A DNA stretch of 64,000 bases from Progne subis subis (lineage: Eukaryota > Chordata > Aves > Passeriformes > Hirundinidae), in the NCBI GenBank assembly GCA_022316685.1, contig JAKJHU010000024.1, forward strand, positions 7,758,501-7,822,500, read 5' to 3'. Each line of letters starts with the position of its first letter. The first letter of the stretch is position 1. The position numbers and the translations under genes were made by a program. Positions 10,391 to 22,852 of the stretch are shown piece by piece. The notes below the pieces were generated by a model. The model worked only from the letters and a program-made list of their open reading frames with translations. It did not search any database and was not told the origin of the DNA.

Positions 10391-12799
10391 GTATATATCA
10401 ATTTATTAATAATTGATGTCATGATTCATTTAAGTTGTCCAGAGCCAACAACAACAGATCGAATTTTGTCTCATTGCTGTGTCCTCATGTCCCATAAATT
10501 TCAGTGGGAATCGTGTGCAGTATTTGATTTTGTGTATCCACTTCTGTTTTCTCCTTTCTGAGTTCTTTTATCCACTGGCTTTGTTTGACTACCCAGTATC
10601 ATGGCTTCCTGTGGAAACCAGTAGATATGTTTAGTTAAATGCTGCTGGTTTTCACTGAAGTTGAAGTCCGGAGCTCTGATCCTGTGAGCATTCAGTTGTT
10701 GTATGTCAAGACACAGCCTCAGTCGAATTCTGCACCAAGCCAGGCTTGAGCACAGTGAAGCCCATGGCTCTGCAGCAGCCGAGTGCTGGTGGGTTGTACC
10801 TGTGAGATGCAGGCACACTGGAGACACGTGAGCAAGTCTGTTTTCATCACATCTTCCTGTGCAGGAGCCGATAGTTTGGCTGTGTATCAGCAGGACAAGA
10901 ATTTAGGTGTTTGCTATGCTGCTTTCTAATTTGTTTCCTGTATTTCTTGTGCAGAATATTCTTTATGGACACTTGAAGGGAGCAGCCTCAGTGGTTTTTC
11001 AGTTATTAAATGGGTTATTCAGTTGTTGTAGTTATTGACTCAAAAAAGAGAGTTCCTTAGTAAGGAAATCTGAAATGTTAAATGATCACTTTAAAAACCA
11101 AGATTCCTTCAGTACAGAAAAGGCTGTTAATTAGAAGCAGTTCCAATCTTGTGTTGCCTATGACACAATTCACAGAAGTGCAATAGATTTATTACTTCAT
11201 AACAACCGTATTTCAGTTTCTGCATCAAGACAGTTTTCTTTTCCTGTGGAAATGAGCTCCAGAGGGTGAACTCTCTGCTGAAAGTTGCTGTAGCTGCTGT
11301 TCCCTTTTACCTGTAGAATTTATATTTTGATTGAAACATGGTGTGAAAGCGTGATCAGTGGAATTAATGTGGAATATATTTTATGTGGAATTAATTTTAA
11401 AATGCAATTATTAGCCAATGAATTCTGATATATTTGCATGAGTATTTTTAGACATTAAGAGGTAAGAATATGGCCATATTGCAGAGTATCAATGTTGTGC
11501 ATATTTGTTCTTTTGAGTATTGTCAGTGAAGCAAATGTTTTGGACGGTCAAAAAATACCAGGTGCCAGTTTCAGGAAAAACACAGTCCAGAGCTCTTAAA
11601 ATTTAAACAGAATTAAATTTATCACAGCATTCCTTCCAAGACAATATAAAAGGAAATGGAGACTGTATTCTGATAAATATTCACAGCTGTCACTTTGTAA
11701 TTGTAAAGCAGATATTTATGAGGCTGGAAGCCTGATTGCAGCATGTGTTTTTGTACAGTGTTCCCGAATCTCAGGCGCTGAACCTAGCCTTGCCAACCTG
11801 CGTGCATTTACACTTTGCAAAAGAAAGGTCAGATTACATCTCTTCACCTACCCAAAGAAGCTTACAGCTCAAATTGCAAATTTCTCTGTCATTTTCTGGA
11901 AGCCCTCAGGGTGCCACTGCACCCTGCCCAGAGGTGATGTGCCCTGTGGTGGCTCCTGGCCGCCTCTGCAGCCCTGCTCGCCCTGCTGTGCTGAGCTGCA
12001 GGTTTACTGTGTTCAGGAAAGTCTAAAAAGGACTTGGTATGCGGATAGATGAGGAGGATAAGCAGCACAAAAGTGTTACTTTTGCACTCTTGTTTAAATA
12101 ACAGATTTTTTCCATCCAATTTTGGCACATATATTTTGAGGAATTGGTTAAAAAATATTTGGGTGGAGGCTCTTTTCTCTTGTTACTGCTGCTTGTAAAC
12201 TGCCGGCTCTGGTAAAGAATATACTGTAGAGACAAAAAAATAAATTAGTATTTAAAAAAACAAAATCTTGAGTGTTAAGCAGAGAAAGCTGATGGTATTT
12301 TTAACAATGTATTAAGGGCTCACCAAGCACTCTGTTTTGTCAGTAAATTTTTTATGGCGTGCCTGCAAAATCACAGTGCAATCCATGCAAGTGGCTATGG
12401 TTTTGCCAGTTCTCGACGCATTTAAAGTCCAGATTTGCTTTGTGAATAGAGCGAAAGGATTAAAAAAATCTTAGTCTATCCTTTATACAAGTAGGCATAG
12501 CCCATGGGGTCATAAGAGCTTGGGATGTAGTCTTTTCACTACACAATATTTTTATTAGGTCATGATCTTAAAGGTGATTAGTAACATTGGCTGTTAGGAT
12601 TGAAAAATAAAATAAACAGGCAGAGTTAAGAGGAGCATACACACAGGGCATTCGCAGCAGGAATATTTAGATTTTCACAAAATTTTTTGCGTGCCAAAAC
12701 ATGTCACAGAAAATTTAAATCGCTGAAATAAAACAATATGAAGGAAGCAGTTAAGAAGTGTCTGGAAATGGGAGGCTGAAGGCTCAGGCCACACTTCAG
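10391..12799. other. Intergenic, no gene seen
   Basis: AT-rich intergenic sequence downstream of TGFBR3. Short ORFs such as 11736-12026 have no family resemblance and no splice or start context. Confidence 0.7.
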
Positions 12800-13860
12800 C
12801 CTGAAAGGAGCTGGGTCTGGCAGGCTTCCAGGGCTGCCATGCCCCCAGCGTGCCAGGGGCACGAGGGCTGGGATGGTGCCTGTCACCGGGCACTGCGGCC
12901 TCCAGTGCCGGGCATCAGCCGCCGGGCAGGATTGGGACAGGCAGGACTCGTGCTGTCCCTGCCATAGTCCCGTTGTTAACAGGCTGCTCCAGACAAACCA
13001 GCTGTGGGTGTAAGCGAAGCGGGTCTGTCTGGCTTTTGCATTGGGAAGAAGGGCTGTGAAATAGGAAAGGCTTCGGCTGGAAGTCACAATCTGCACTTGG
13101 GAGGGTCAGAGTGCGAGTGTTTGTCTTGCGAGCAGGAGAAGGGATCAGTCCTGTTTCTGGGAGCTCCTCTGCTGCTAAAAACTGAGTCCAGGAGTTCAAA
13201 CTAAAAATCCCCATTCTGAACGAGAACCAGCTCCTGTCTTTCCCTGTGCGGCTCATGCAGGAGCAGGGGGATGGGTCCGGGTGAGACCTGTGGGCCCTCA
13301 GGCTGGCAGCGTGGGGCTCGGCACCGTCCCACGAGGGTTTTGCAGCGAATCTCAGTGGAGGAGGAGGAGAGGCAGCCATCGGCACCAGGGGACAGCTGAG
13401 GGCTGCACGGCCGCGATGGGCGAGGGCTCTGCAGGGACAGAAGCAAGCGGCTACTGGGGTGTGGATTTAAGGGAGGGCAGCCGTGACCGCCCCTCTGCGC
13501 CATGGAGAGCTGTGAGGGGAGCGGCAGAGCTGCTGGGACCCTTTTTGGACAAAGTTAAATACCGCTGTAGGTGAAAGATGCGTGTGGGCTTTGGGGAGTG
13601 GCTCAGGTTTTTATGCTGATTGTTAAATTGCCGTCTCACGGGCGCTTCGGGTGGGGAGCGATGAGGGCTCTGCAGCCTCCGGAGCACCGGCAGCTCTGAG
13701 GGAACTCTGCTGCGGGAGGCAGCTGCACAGTCTGCGGCTCGGGGCACAAACAGGCTGCCCTCTTATTTGGGTGGGAAAAACCCAAAGGTGGCGTTGGGAT
13801 CCCAGTCCTCTGGCAAAATGTCTCAAACCCCCTGTTAGAGCCACAGAATGTCCTTGAGCA
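12800..13860. other. CpG-rich intergenic patch
   Basis: GC-rich stretch with frequent CpG, densest at 13280-13520 and 13620-13760 (for example around ACGGCCGCGATGGGCGAG and CTCACGGGCGCTTCGGG). It stands out from AT-rich DNA on both sides. Overlapping ORFs occur on both strands here, as expected when GC-rich DNA has few stops. None is recognisable, so I do not call a gene. It could be a promoter or enhancer, or the start of an unannotated non-coding transcript. Confidence 0.55.
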
Positions 13861-16800
13861 GCTCAGATGAACAGGGCAGCACGGAGCCAGCAGACACACA
13901 AGTGTGAGGTGATGAAGGTGGTGAAGGTGGGAAAGAAAGTCAGGTGAGAGAGCAAGAACAGGTACAGGGTGACAAACACCTACATGAAGAAGGTGAGGCT
14001 GTTACTCTGATTTACATATACTAAGCTGATTGTGCCCTCAATCTGAGGATGTGGGGAGGCAATGTTGATAATTAAGACTGGAAAAAGGAAGAAATCCACA
14101 ATGAGGTTATTGTCAAGTTGGTTGACACAGAAAGTTGGATGAATGTTGTGATTATGAGTGTTGTAGCATGACTGTGCTGCCTTTCTCCAGAGAGGGCTGA
14201 GGGATGATTACACTGGAAAGCATGTACCCCACTGACATGCTTTGTACCATTACAAAGAGAGAGTAAGAACACCCGTGTTTTTACTGGCAGTATTTAGTTA
14301 ATTTTTCTATGACTTTCCTCAAATGTGTGTCCCTGAAGTGAGTCATGTTTTACTACATGCTAGACAACAAGGGTCTGTCATAAACCAAGAGGCCTTGCCT
14401 GGGCCAGCTGCTGTCCCTGTGGGCCATGGAAAGCACAGGATGATCTGCTCTGAGGACAGAATGATTTCTTCTGCTTGGGTTGTGCCTATCACCTGAATCA
14501 TGGGATCACCTACCAAGGAGGCCACAGTTATACTGGGAACATCACAAATCTGGGTCTGGCAAGGCATTGGGAAGGGTTAATTTTGTTTCCTGGTTTAATG
14601 GTGGGAGTAGGGTTACGCCAAGCTGATTCCACGTGATTTTTCTATTGCTTGTTCTTGTGAACTTTCATTTATGATATTGCTCTTGCATTACAAGACAAAA
14701 TATTGTAAGATATTGAAATTTAGACCTCATACTTTTAGAGTGCATGCCTTTTAATCAGTATCTGGTTAAAAAACTGTGAGCCAAGACCAAATTTGCTATT
14801 CTCTTATTTAGATATTGTAAGAAATCTTAATTGCAGTGTTTATTTGATTAATGACAAATAATATGGTTACATAGAGCAGAACTTCATTTTATAGATTTCT
14901 CGTGCTTTTATTGAGCAAAAGCAAAACTGCTATATCAAAACACAAAGTATTCACATGGTTATGTTTTCAATATAAATGCACATGTATATACAAACACACA
15001 TCATTCCATCCAGTGCTGGGTGAACTCAAGAAGGGAAAGTTCCAACGTACTGGAGGCGAATGCACGTGGCCATGAGTAGTGCAAAAAGCATGTAGAGTAT
15101 GCAAGCCAGTGCTCTTGTGAACAAGCAGTTTACATCTGGAAGATTTGACTCAGTTGTGCTGTCTTTCAAAATCTTACAGGCCTGGATTTTGTTGGCTTAC
15201 TTCAGGCAGCTAGGGGAGCCATCAGCCTGTGCCTCCTGTACAGTGGCTGGAGGAGGCAGGCCCTGATTCAGCACACCATTCCTGTCTGCTGAGCAGCACT
15301 GGGAAGATCCAAGAAAAATCCTGCTCCTGACTGAGCACCTGCAGTGGGCCAGGGTGAATCTGCAAGGGCATCTTCTCCAGAGGGCATTGCACATGCTGCG
15401 AACCAGTTCTTAAAAAATCACGTATTTCAATCTGAATGAATTTATCATTCTCAGACTTTATATGTGCTAGTGGTGCCAGTGTAGAAATATGATGATATGG
15501 GTTTATTTTGACACAATCAGTAAAGGGAACTGTTATTACATGGAAGGAAACTGGAGGAGATCAGGGTCACTGCATACAAGCATGCAGCTTCTCCCTCTAG
15601 GAGGGATAACTCATGTGTTGCCCCCTGCTTACAAACCTTTAAGATTTTTCACAGCATGGAAGGAAACCAATGTCTGTAAAACTGGAGGCATTTGCCAGGA
15701 TCCAGGTTCAATGTCACATTGGAAGAAAAAAATAGTTTGCATTATTCAGAATCCATATTTCATTTTTAAAGCAAACTTTTAAAGCAAAGGGCCCAATTCT
15801 CACCTGGTATAAACCTGCTCCTTCAGCTTCTGTCAAAGGCTGTCTACTTACACCAATAAAGCATCTCCCAAGTATGTAAGCTGTTCTTCAGTACCTAATA
15901 ACAAAAGTATAATCTGGCAAGCAGGCAGTTTTGACAGCTGCCAGTGTACTTCAGATCCAAAGATGATTCCTTGAACTTCAGCTCTTCCCTCCTTCTTTCG
16001 ACTTTTATTAAAAACAGGACCTATTCCCTAGTCTCTCATGTCATACATACTTATTGCAATGTTAGCTTAGTACACTACCCATTTTCTCCAAACATCTGAA
16101 TTCTGTTCCACAGCTGTAAAGTCCTTTTCCTCAACTCTAATCAGCATTAAAATCTCTTATTCCCAACTGAAGTTCTGACAATTGCAGTGCTGGTCCTCCT
16201 GTTAAGTCAAGAAGGCTTACATTTCAATGCAAATCATGCAAAATGCCATGCTCATTAAAAAAAAAAGAAAAAAGAAAAAAAAAAAAAAGTCTTTTGAGCA
16301 GGGTATGCAAGGCAGCAAGGCATTAGAACTATTCTAGCTTCAGTGCCTAGGGTAGGTTTTACTATAAAAAACCAAAGAAAATGTTGAAGCAGGTGTTCTG
16401 GGCACCTTGTCACAGCACACAGAGGGTGGCACTTGAGGTCTCCTCACTCACGGTGTGGCTGTGGGCTTGCCCAGACAAGTGCCCCATGATACTTTTGACA
16501 TTGTCTTTCTGAGGCAATGTCACTCCCATAAAGGGAGAGAAATGTGTGGAGCACTGGGCTGTTTCCCAGGTGCTGTCACTTTGGCACTTGTGAAAGCAAA
16601 TGGCTTCCAGGCTGCAATGGGCTGGCTCCTGGCAAGGGTGGCAGTCAGCAAGGGGCCACTGCTGCTCTCGTGTCCCTTTCTCAGCAGCACTTGCTTAGGT
16701 CTCCAAGGAAAACACCAGCATTAGTCATACATGCATCAGCTGCATGATCCCACCCCTTGTACACCCTACTCACGTTGCCTGTTCCCAGATGGTTTTAGCT

Positions 16801-19040
16801 AGCAACTATAAAATGTCTCCATGCTGAGCCAGGACTGGGCTAGCGGGCCCTGCATGTGATGAGGCCCACTCATCAGGGAGGCTTGAAAACTGTTTTGTTG
16901 ATCCAAGTTTTCAGGAAGATTTCTTTCTCTTTTTCCTTTAAGCTCATTGCCATTCCTGCACTGAGTGCTATCCATTCACATTTCCAAGTGTGCTTTTTGG
17001 ACAAAGCAAGCACATCTCTATCTTGACACTTCTGCCTTTGTCTTCTGGAAGTGAGTTTGTCGGTTAGGTGACTTTGTCATTGGAGACAAAGAAGTAGCAT
17101 GTGGCATTTTAATTCCTGCGTATTAAAGAAATATTTCCAGATAACAGTCTGCAAAAAAACCCCATGGACTGAAACTTGCATTTAAGACTCATCAAATGCC
17201 TTGGAATAGCAACCAAAATAGTAAAATCACACAGTGCTCTTAGATAAGTAATAGGTAGGTTGGGGGAAATAACTGTATGGGATAAGTATGTTCATTGCAT
17301 TAAATTCCTTTGGAAAAGATTTAGAGTTTGTGGAAAGAAATGACAGTTCAGTTCTGCAAATACAGACACATGAAACTGTTGCACAGTGCTAAAGTATTTT
17401 TAAGGAATTAGAGTTGTTCTTTTATCAGTCATCAAATTTAAGGAAACCACTCTTCATGTGTCATAGGCTGTGCTTTCAACATACTCTGATTCATTGCCAA
17501 GGACTGAGAAACTTCAGGGATGTACTCTGAACTTCTCACCTTCCCTGGGACTGACTGCCATTGAAATGCATATTACATGACCCCTGACTAAAGGCTTCTC
17601 ATGTGTGATTCAAACTGAGACTTGACCAAGTATTTGATGGGAAAACTTGCATTTTCCCTGAAACTTTTATTTTCCTGAAGATTTTTAAAGCTAAAATTAA
17701 GCTTATTTTAAATTGATTTACTGAATTACATCACACAACTCTATGCCTCTGGCTGTGAATGAGGACATTTCAAACCTTTGTTTTATTCTTCTAAAATACT
17801 TGATAATTTCATGTGAATGTCATAGGGATAGTGCAAAACACTCTCATGGAAGGATTACCCATTTCTTTTTTCTTGAGAAAGATTGGTTGATCAAAGCTAT
17901 CATCTAAATCTTGCAAAACTGTCAGGTGTTGCTCTCCATAACACAGTAATAAGAACTATTCACTGGTGATACTAATTAAGGAAAACATTTCTCCCTGGCA
18001 GTGTTTTTCCTTTGACGTTCCTGTCAGGCCACTGCAAATAGGCAAATGCAGAGAGCTGAAACCTTATTGCTGCTAGTGGGTCACTGGTATCTAATACTGC
18101 AGGTCTGTTTGCCAATAAAGGCAAAGGGACTTTTCTGTATAAACTGTTGAAGCCCTAATGGGAATTTCCCCTTAAAACTCTCTCCTGCAGATCCAATGAA
18201 AAATGGGCTCTTTACTGTTGATCTCTGTACGTATCTTCCTCTTGTCACAGTTTGAGTTCATTTTGCAATAGAAGCAGCTTGTGTTTATTTCCTTTCTTTT
18301 TAAACCCTGATAGTGACAAATAGGTCTTAGCAAGCTATTTCTTGTTTTTTCTGCATACTCCAGGTATTGCAATACAGTGGAATTACCTTTGTAATAAAAA
18401 ACTCACACATTGTAAATTAGACATAGAATAATATCTATTTGGGCCACCTTGTCTGAGACACCTGGAGGTTTGTCGCACATTTTATTGCAGAGAATTTGTG
18501 CTAGTTTCTGTGACACAGCTCCTGATTATCACCTGAGTGAGTCAAGTACCAGACACAGAAAACTCAGAGCAGATCTTGATAGGTCTAAATCCAGGGGATT
18601 TGGGGTATATTACTATATTGCTTGAGATTTATACAATCTACTTTAAGCCCTTTGGGGGCGGCTCTTATCTGCTCTGCTTCATTTAGACATTGGTTCTGAA
18701 GAATGACATTCCCTGGCCAAAATGCCATTCAAGAAAGGTAACTTGTACTTCCTATGGAGTGGTGTAAACCACTCTGAGGGCACAGCACAGTGGAGAACCC
18801 AGCTCTGCCAGCAACCATGTCAGGGCACTTGAATTTTCTCTGCCTCACTTGTTTTTATGTGAGACTTGCCTAACCACTTTAGCAATTTAAAGATGATGCA
18901 TATCTGAGAGCTGATGTTCTGGGGAGAGATCTCTGTTCTACTTTCACTACTTCAGCAATCTGAAGTAAAATGTGAAAGGTTAAAACACTTTGCTCTAAGT
19001 GTTTTCTAAATTTTCTTGCTGAAAGGCACATTTTGACAGG
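13861..19040. other. Intergenic, no gene seen
   Basis: No recognisable coding sequence. An A-rich low-complexity tract lies at 16257-16288. The minus strand around 13880-14270 gives a hydrophobic but stop-interrupted translation that I could not assign. Confidence 0.65.
16257..16288 (+). repeat. A-rich low-complexity tract
   Basis: A-runs broken only by two single G (A, G, A6, G, A-run). Simple sequence. Confidence 0.85.
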
Positions 19041-19043
19041 TTG

Positions 19044-19164
19044 TGGGGGGAGGGGGGGAAAAAAAGGTAGTCCTTCACTATATTTTTAAAGCATTACATC
19101 AAGAAAATTTCCCTAAACTTTTGAAATACATGTTGCTTGTTCCTCTCAGTAGTTCCCCCCCCCC
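19044..19164. repeat. G-run and C-run pair
   Basis: A G6-A-G7-A7 tract near 19045-19065 is followed about 100 bases later by an uninterrupted C10 (19155-19164). The two runs could pair as the stem of a loose hairpin, but each is also an ordinary homopolymer. Confidence 0.75.
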
Positions 19165-19165
19165 A

Positions 19166-21330
19166 TGCTATCTGCCAAGGCAACTTTTTCAAAAACTGCT
19201 CACTTGTAAATACATAAGCTGCATTGAAGGATAGTACATAGGATGTAAGAGGCTGTTCTTTCTCTTTCCTGCTCCCAGCTCTCATCTGGTGTGTTTACAG
19301 CACAGTGCCTTTGTCACAGCACACAGAATTTGTGGAGCTAATCTGCACAAGTGTTAAATGTCAGGCTGTAAACTAAACACTCCCAGGAAGGGGAAGCATC
19401 ATGAAGAGGTTCATGCGGTGAAGAAACATAATTTTCCTCGGTAAACTTGAAACAACCCTGTTTTCTTGACTCCCAGTTTCAAAATTAATTGCATGTTCTG
19501 AGATCACTTTGGTTCCAAGTGATGAACGCCATGCCCTGTAATATTTAATAAGCGTTTCACTCTTACGTAGGAGAATGCTCTGTAGAATGATGGATATAAA
19601 AAATATCCCAGCTTAATAAATTGATTTGTAGGTCAAGGGAACTAGTCTAATAATCATCATTGATGATTAAAAGATGTTGAAATGCACAGGATCCTGCACT
19701 TCAGTTGTGGCTAGTTTATTTTAAAGGTCCTTGTGCTGAAGGGAGGAAAGTTGTGTCACAGCTGGGTAATTCACACCATCCAATGAGATCTTTGTACAAA
19801 GTATTTTCCCTCTTTAGAGACCTGTGTGACCTCTGTGGCTGAGGCTCAGAACTGCCCTTCCCAGCTCCCATTCTGAGGCTGACCCCCATGTCGGGAGTGG
19901 GATACCTCAGTGTGATCCTAACCTCTGTATACTCTGTAATTTGGATAAAGAGCTTTCCTTATTTGTGCCACTGCTGCCTTTGCCTAGTCTTTTTCTACAG
20001 GAAGTCTGAAGTTTGGCTGCAAAATCTGCCTTTTGTTCTGTGGGGCTCTGCACTGCTGTGCACTTGTTTTGCTAGGAATGAGGGGTATCCTGACTCTTTG
20101 GGATCTAGTTGGACTCCTGCCCACCATTTCCTGCTGTTGGACCCCCTGAAGCAGCTGTGTTTCTCCTGCACTGGGACATCTTCCTCCACCTCCAGCCCCC
20201 ACAAGAGGGGCTCCTTCTGTAGATTGTCTTCTTCATTTTTAATTCTTCTGACTGTGCACTCCATTCAGACAGGTGCCCAACACATTCAAATAAACAAAAA
20301 TACTTAACAGTGAAAAAGTCACGAGCAATAGTTTTCCTGTGGATAGGTGTGTACTGTATCCATGATGACTGCTCTGAAATTAGAATGAGAAATTGGCAGA
20401 AGTGGCAAGGGGAAGCTCAAACTGTTTTGGAGATTTCTTGGAAAAACACATGGGTTTTTGAGACATTTATTTTGTGTGATGTGATTAGTGTATTCTGGGT
20501 GCATTGTGGAGGTGACTCATTTGTTGCTTGGGTGCAGGGGGGTGAGAGAGAAATGAGACATTGGCTGTATCCTTGTAGAAAGCTTTGAGTTTTCTTTACT
20601 AAACTCTGCAGGATTCTTGTTTTTAACTTTTCACAGAAAACCCTTATCTTATTCTCAGTCTAATTATGATGTTACTCACAGAGGAAGACATTTTCTCACC
20701 TGAGCAGCCAGCACAGAATAAGAACTACAGGAGACATGAGTAAAAAACACAGGAAAGGGAGGTAGAAGGCAAAAGAAACAATAATTAAAATCAGAACTAA
20801 TATATTGCAATCTATGGTTGTTTGGGGTTGTATAAATACTTTCCTACAATGCAGTCATTTAGATGTTATCCTTACAGAAATATATTTTGTCAGATAAATC
20901 ATCAGGCATCAGAGTATGGTTCAGGGTTTTTTTACTCCTGTCAGCTCTCCCATACTAAATATGCATTAACAGTCCTGATTCTAATTGGATATTTGTTTAC
21001 ACAGAGTATTAAGTTCATAAATCTTAATTTAATTTTTGACTATGACAGCAATCAACTTCTTTCTCACTAAAACTCACCAGGCACAGCAAACTGCACGTGG
21101 AGATAAGACTCTCTCCAGAGGAGAGACCACTGCATTTGAATGCTGACGTTGGTGGAATAAGATTACATGGAACCATTCTAATGGTTCTCCTTCCTCATCA
21201 CAGCAGTTCATTGATTCACTGGAAGTTTTGGTGCCAAAAGTAGTGTTTTGTTATCAAACTATTTAAATGGGACTTTCTTGCATGTGCCTTCTGTTGTTAT
21301 TCCCCCAGCCCGAGGAGGTTCATTAAGTGA
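19166..21330. other. Intergenic, no gene seen
   Basis: No recognisable gene. The 139-codon ORF at 19888-20307 has no homology I recognise and overlaps two antisense ORFs in the same interval. Confidence 0.65.
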
Positions 21331-21394
21331 ACATAAGTGATTCAGCTGCCTCCACTCGCCCCGGGCCCCAGGTGTGTGGGTCGTGTGTCCCAGG

Positions 21395-21493
21395 TGGAGC
21401 TGCTGCCCGACGACTCCTTCCTGGTACAGGAGGCAGAGGGAAGGAATTGGCCACCTTTAGTGCTGGAGCCCACTCTGAGCTTCGCAGGCAAAG
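21395..21493 (+). other. Exon-like segment of unknown transcript
   Basis: Preceded by GTGTCCCAG and ended by CAAAG/GTAAGG, a near-consensus donor. The frame from GTG at 21395 reads VELLPDDSFLVQEAEG and stays open to the donor, and the segment is more CpG-rich than its flanks. I do not recognise the peptide. The same frame also stays open upstream for about 50 bases, so the true 5' limit is uncertain. It may be a first or internal exon of an unannotated transcript, or chance. Confidence 0.3.
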
Positions 21494-22259
21494 GTAAGGC
21501 AGCCTAAAAAAATGAATATGCTTGACTTTGACTTTTGAAATAAGGCCTTTGAACTTAAAGTTTCAGAGTTACAGTGAGTATGAACCCCACGGTGAATTTG
21601 TCTCTGAGAGCAAAGCTGTAGCAAATAGTGGGAGTGTGGGGGAATGAGCGTGTGAAGAGTCCTTGAGCTGTTTTTATTTGACTTTCGTCAGAAATCAGTT
21701 ATTAAGCCTAATTTGAAAGGCTGTGTGGACAGATCTTGCAGATGCTGAAATGGAGGGATTGCTTTAGCCAACATATGGAAAATATTTACAGACCTTACAC
21801 AATGGTGATATACAAGAGTAAACAGAATGTCAGATAAGCCCTGCATTCCTTTATTTTCACTTAAGACTCAGGGAAAAAAATATATGCTTCTTTGCTAGCA
21901 GAGAGAGAGGAGCGCATGTTGGAGGGCAAACCGATCTGGAGAAAAATGCGCATGCTAAGCAAAGTGAAATATCAGCTTTAAAATCCTTAAATAATTCACA
22001 TGTCACAATTCTCTGAAGTCTGTGCAAAGGCTGAATTTTGTGGACTAGGAGCTTAGGTTATGGCTCAATTTTCTGTCCCGCTCCATTTAGCTTGCAATTA
22101 GAAGTTAAAATATCACAATTACCTTGATCCTGCTCATCGTGGTGGGGGTGGGAGGCAGGGACGTGTCTGTGTCGGCTGGGGAGGGGGACAAGCCAGCCCC
22201 TAGGGCAAGTTAAGGCTCTTCTTCCTTTCCTTGGCCACCAAAGCAGTAGGCAAGGATTT

Positions 22260-22690
22260 CCCATGGAAGCACAGTCTGGGAGACGGAAGGCAGAGGGTCA
22301 GCCCCGCCGGAGGGAGCAGCCCGGGGGAGCAGCGCTGAGCGGAGCTCGGCCCCTGCCCCCGCAGCTGGGAGCCCAAGGCAAGGCTTGGACACCGAGCTTG
22401 TCTTCCCAGAGCTCAGCTTAGCTGCTTGGGCTTAGGCGTGGCTACATTTTCCGCTGGTTTTACAGTGTTTCGGTGTCTGATACATAAATCTGTATTTGCC
22501 TGCTCCCCAGGCCCCTCGGGATTCCCTGGGAGCACCACGCGGGAGCAGCGCTGTGCCCCAGCGCCCGAGCGGCGAGCGGGGCCGAGCGTCCCGGGGTCAT
22601 TGCCCCAGGGGAAAGGCAGGAGCAGGCTGACAGCCCCAATGGGATGCGGCACAGCTGGAGCTGACCGTGCTGCCAGCCAGCGGCCAAAGC
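22260..22690. other. Orphan CpG island-like segment
   Basis: Two CpG clusters, 22281-22400 (about ten CpG) and 22500-22680 (about fifteen, densest around GCGCCCGAGCGGCGAGCGG), in a region that is otherwise CpG-poor. No recognised gene begins here. ORFs on both strands overlap and look like by-products of GC content. Confidence 0.6.
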
Positions 22691-22800
22691 AATTCCCGCA
22701 AACGTGGCCTTGGCTTGACGGAGTTCTGCTGTAGATTTAATAGTATGGAGTCCTATGCAAATGGTTTCTCATCCTCTTCAGTGGTGAATGGACTGGTGAT

Positions 22801-22852
22801 TCCTATCCTATCTTATCCTATCCTATCCTATCCTATCCTATCCTATCCTATC
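22801..22852 (+). repeat. (TCCTA)n microsatellite
   Basis: About ten tandem TCCTA units with one variant unit (TCTTA). It lies just past the CpG-rich segment. Confidence 0.97.

Noticed and set aside
12915..13747. Several long minus-strand ORFs in the CpG-rich patch
   Set aside because: GC-rich DNA has few stops in any frame; no splice sites or recognisable protein.
13861..14280. Hydrophobic minus-strand translation, considered as an olfactory-receptor or mitochondrial-gene relic
   Set aside because: Interrupted by stops, and no family motif could be aligned; AT-rich DNA gives such translations by chance.
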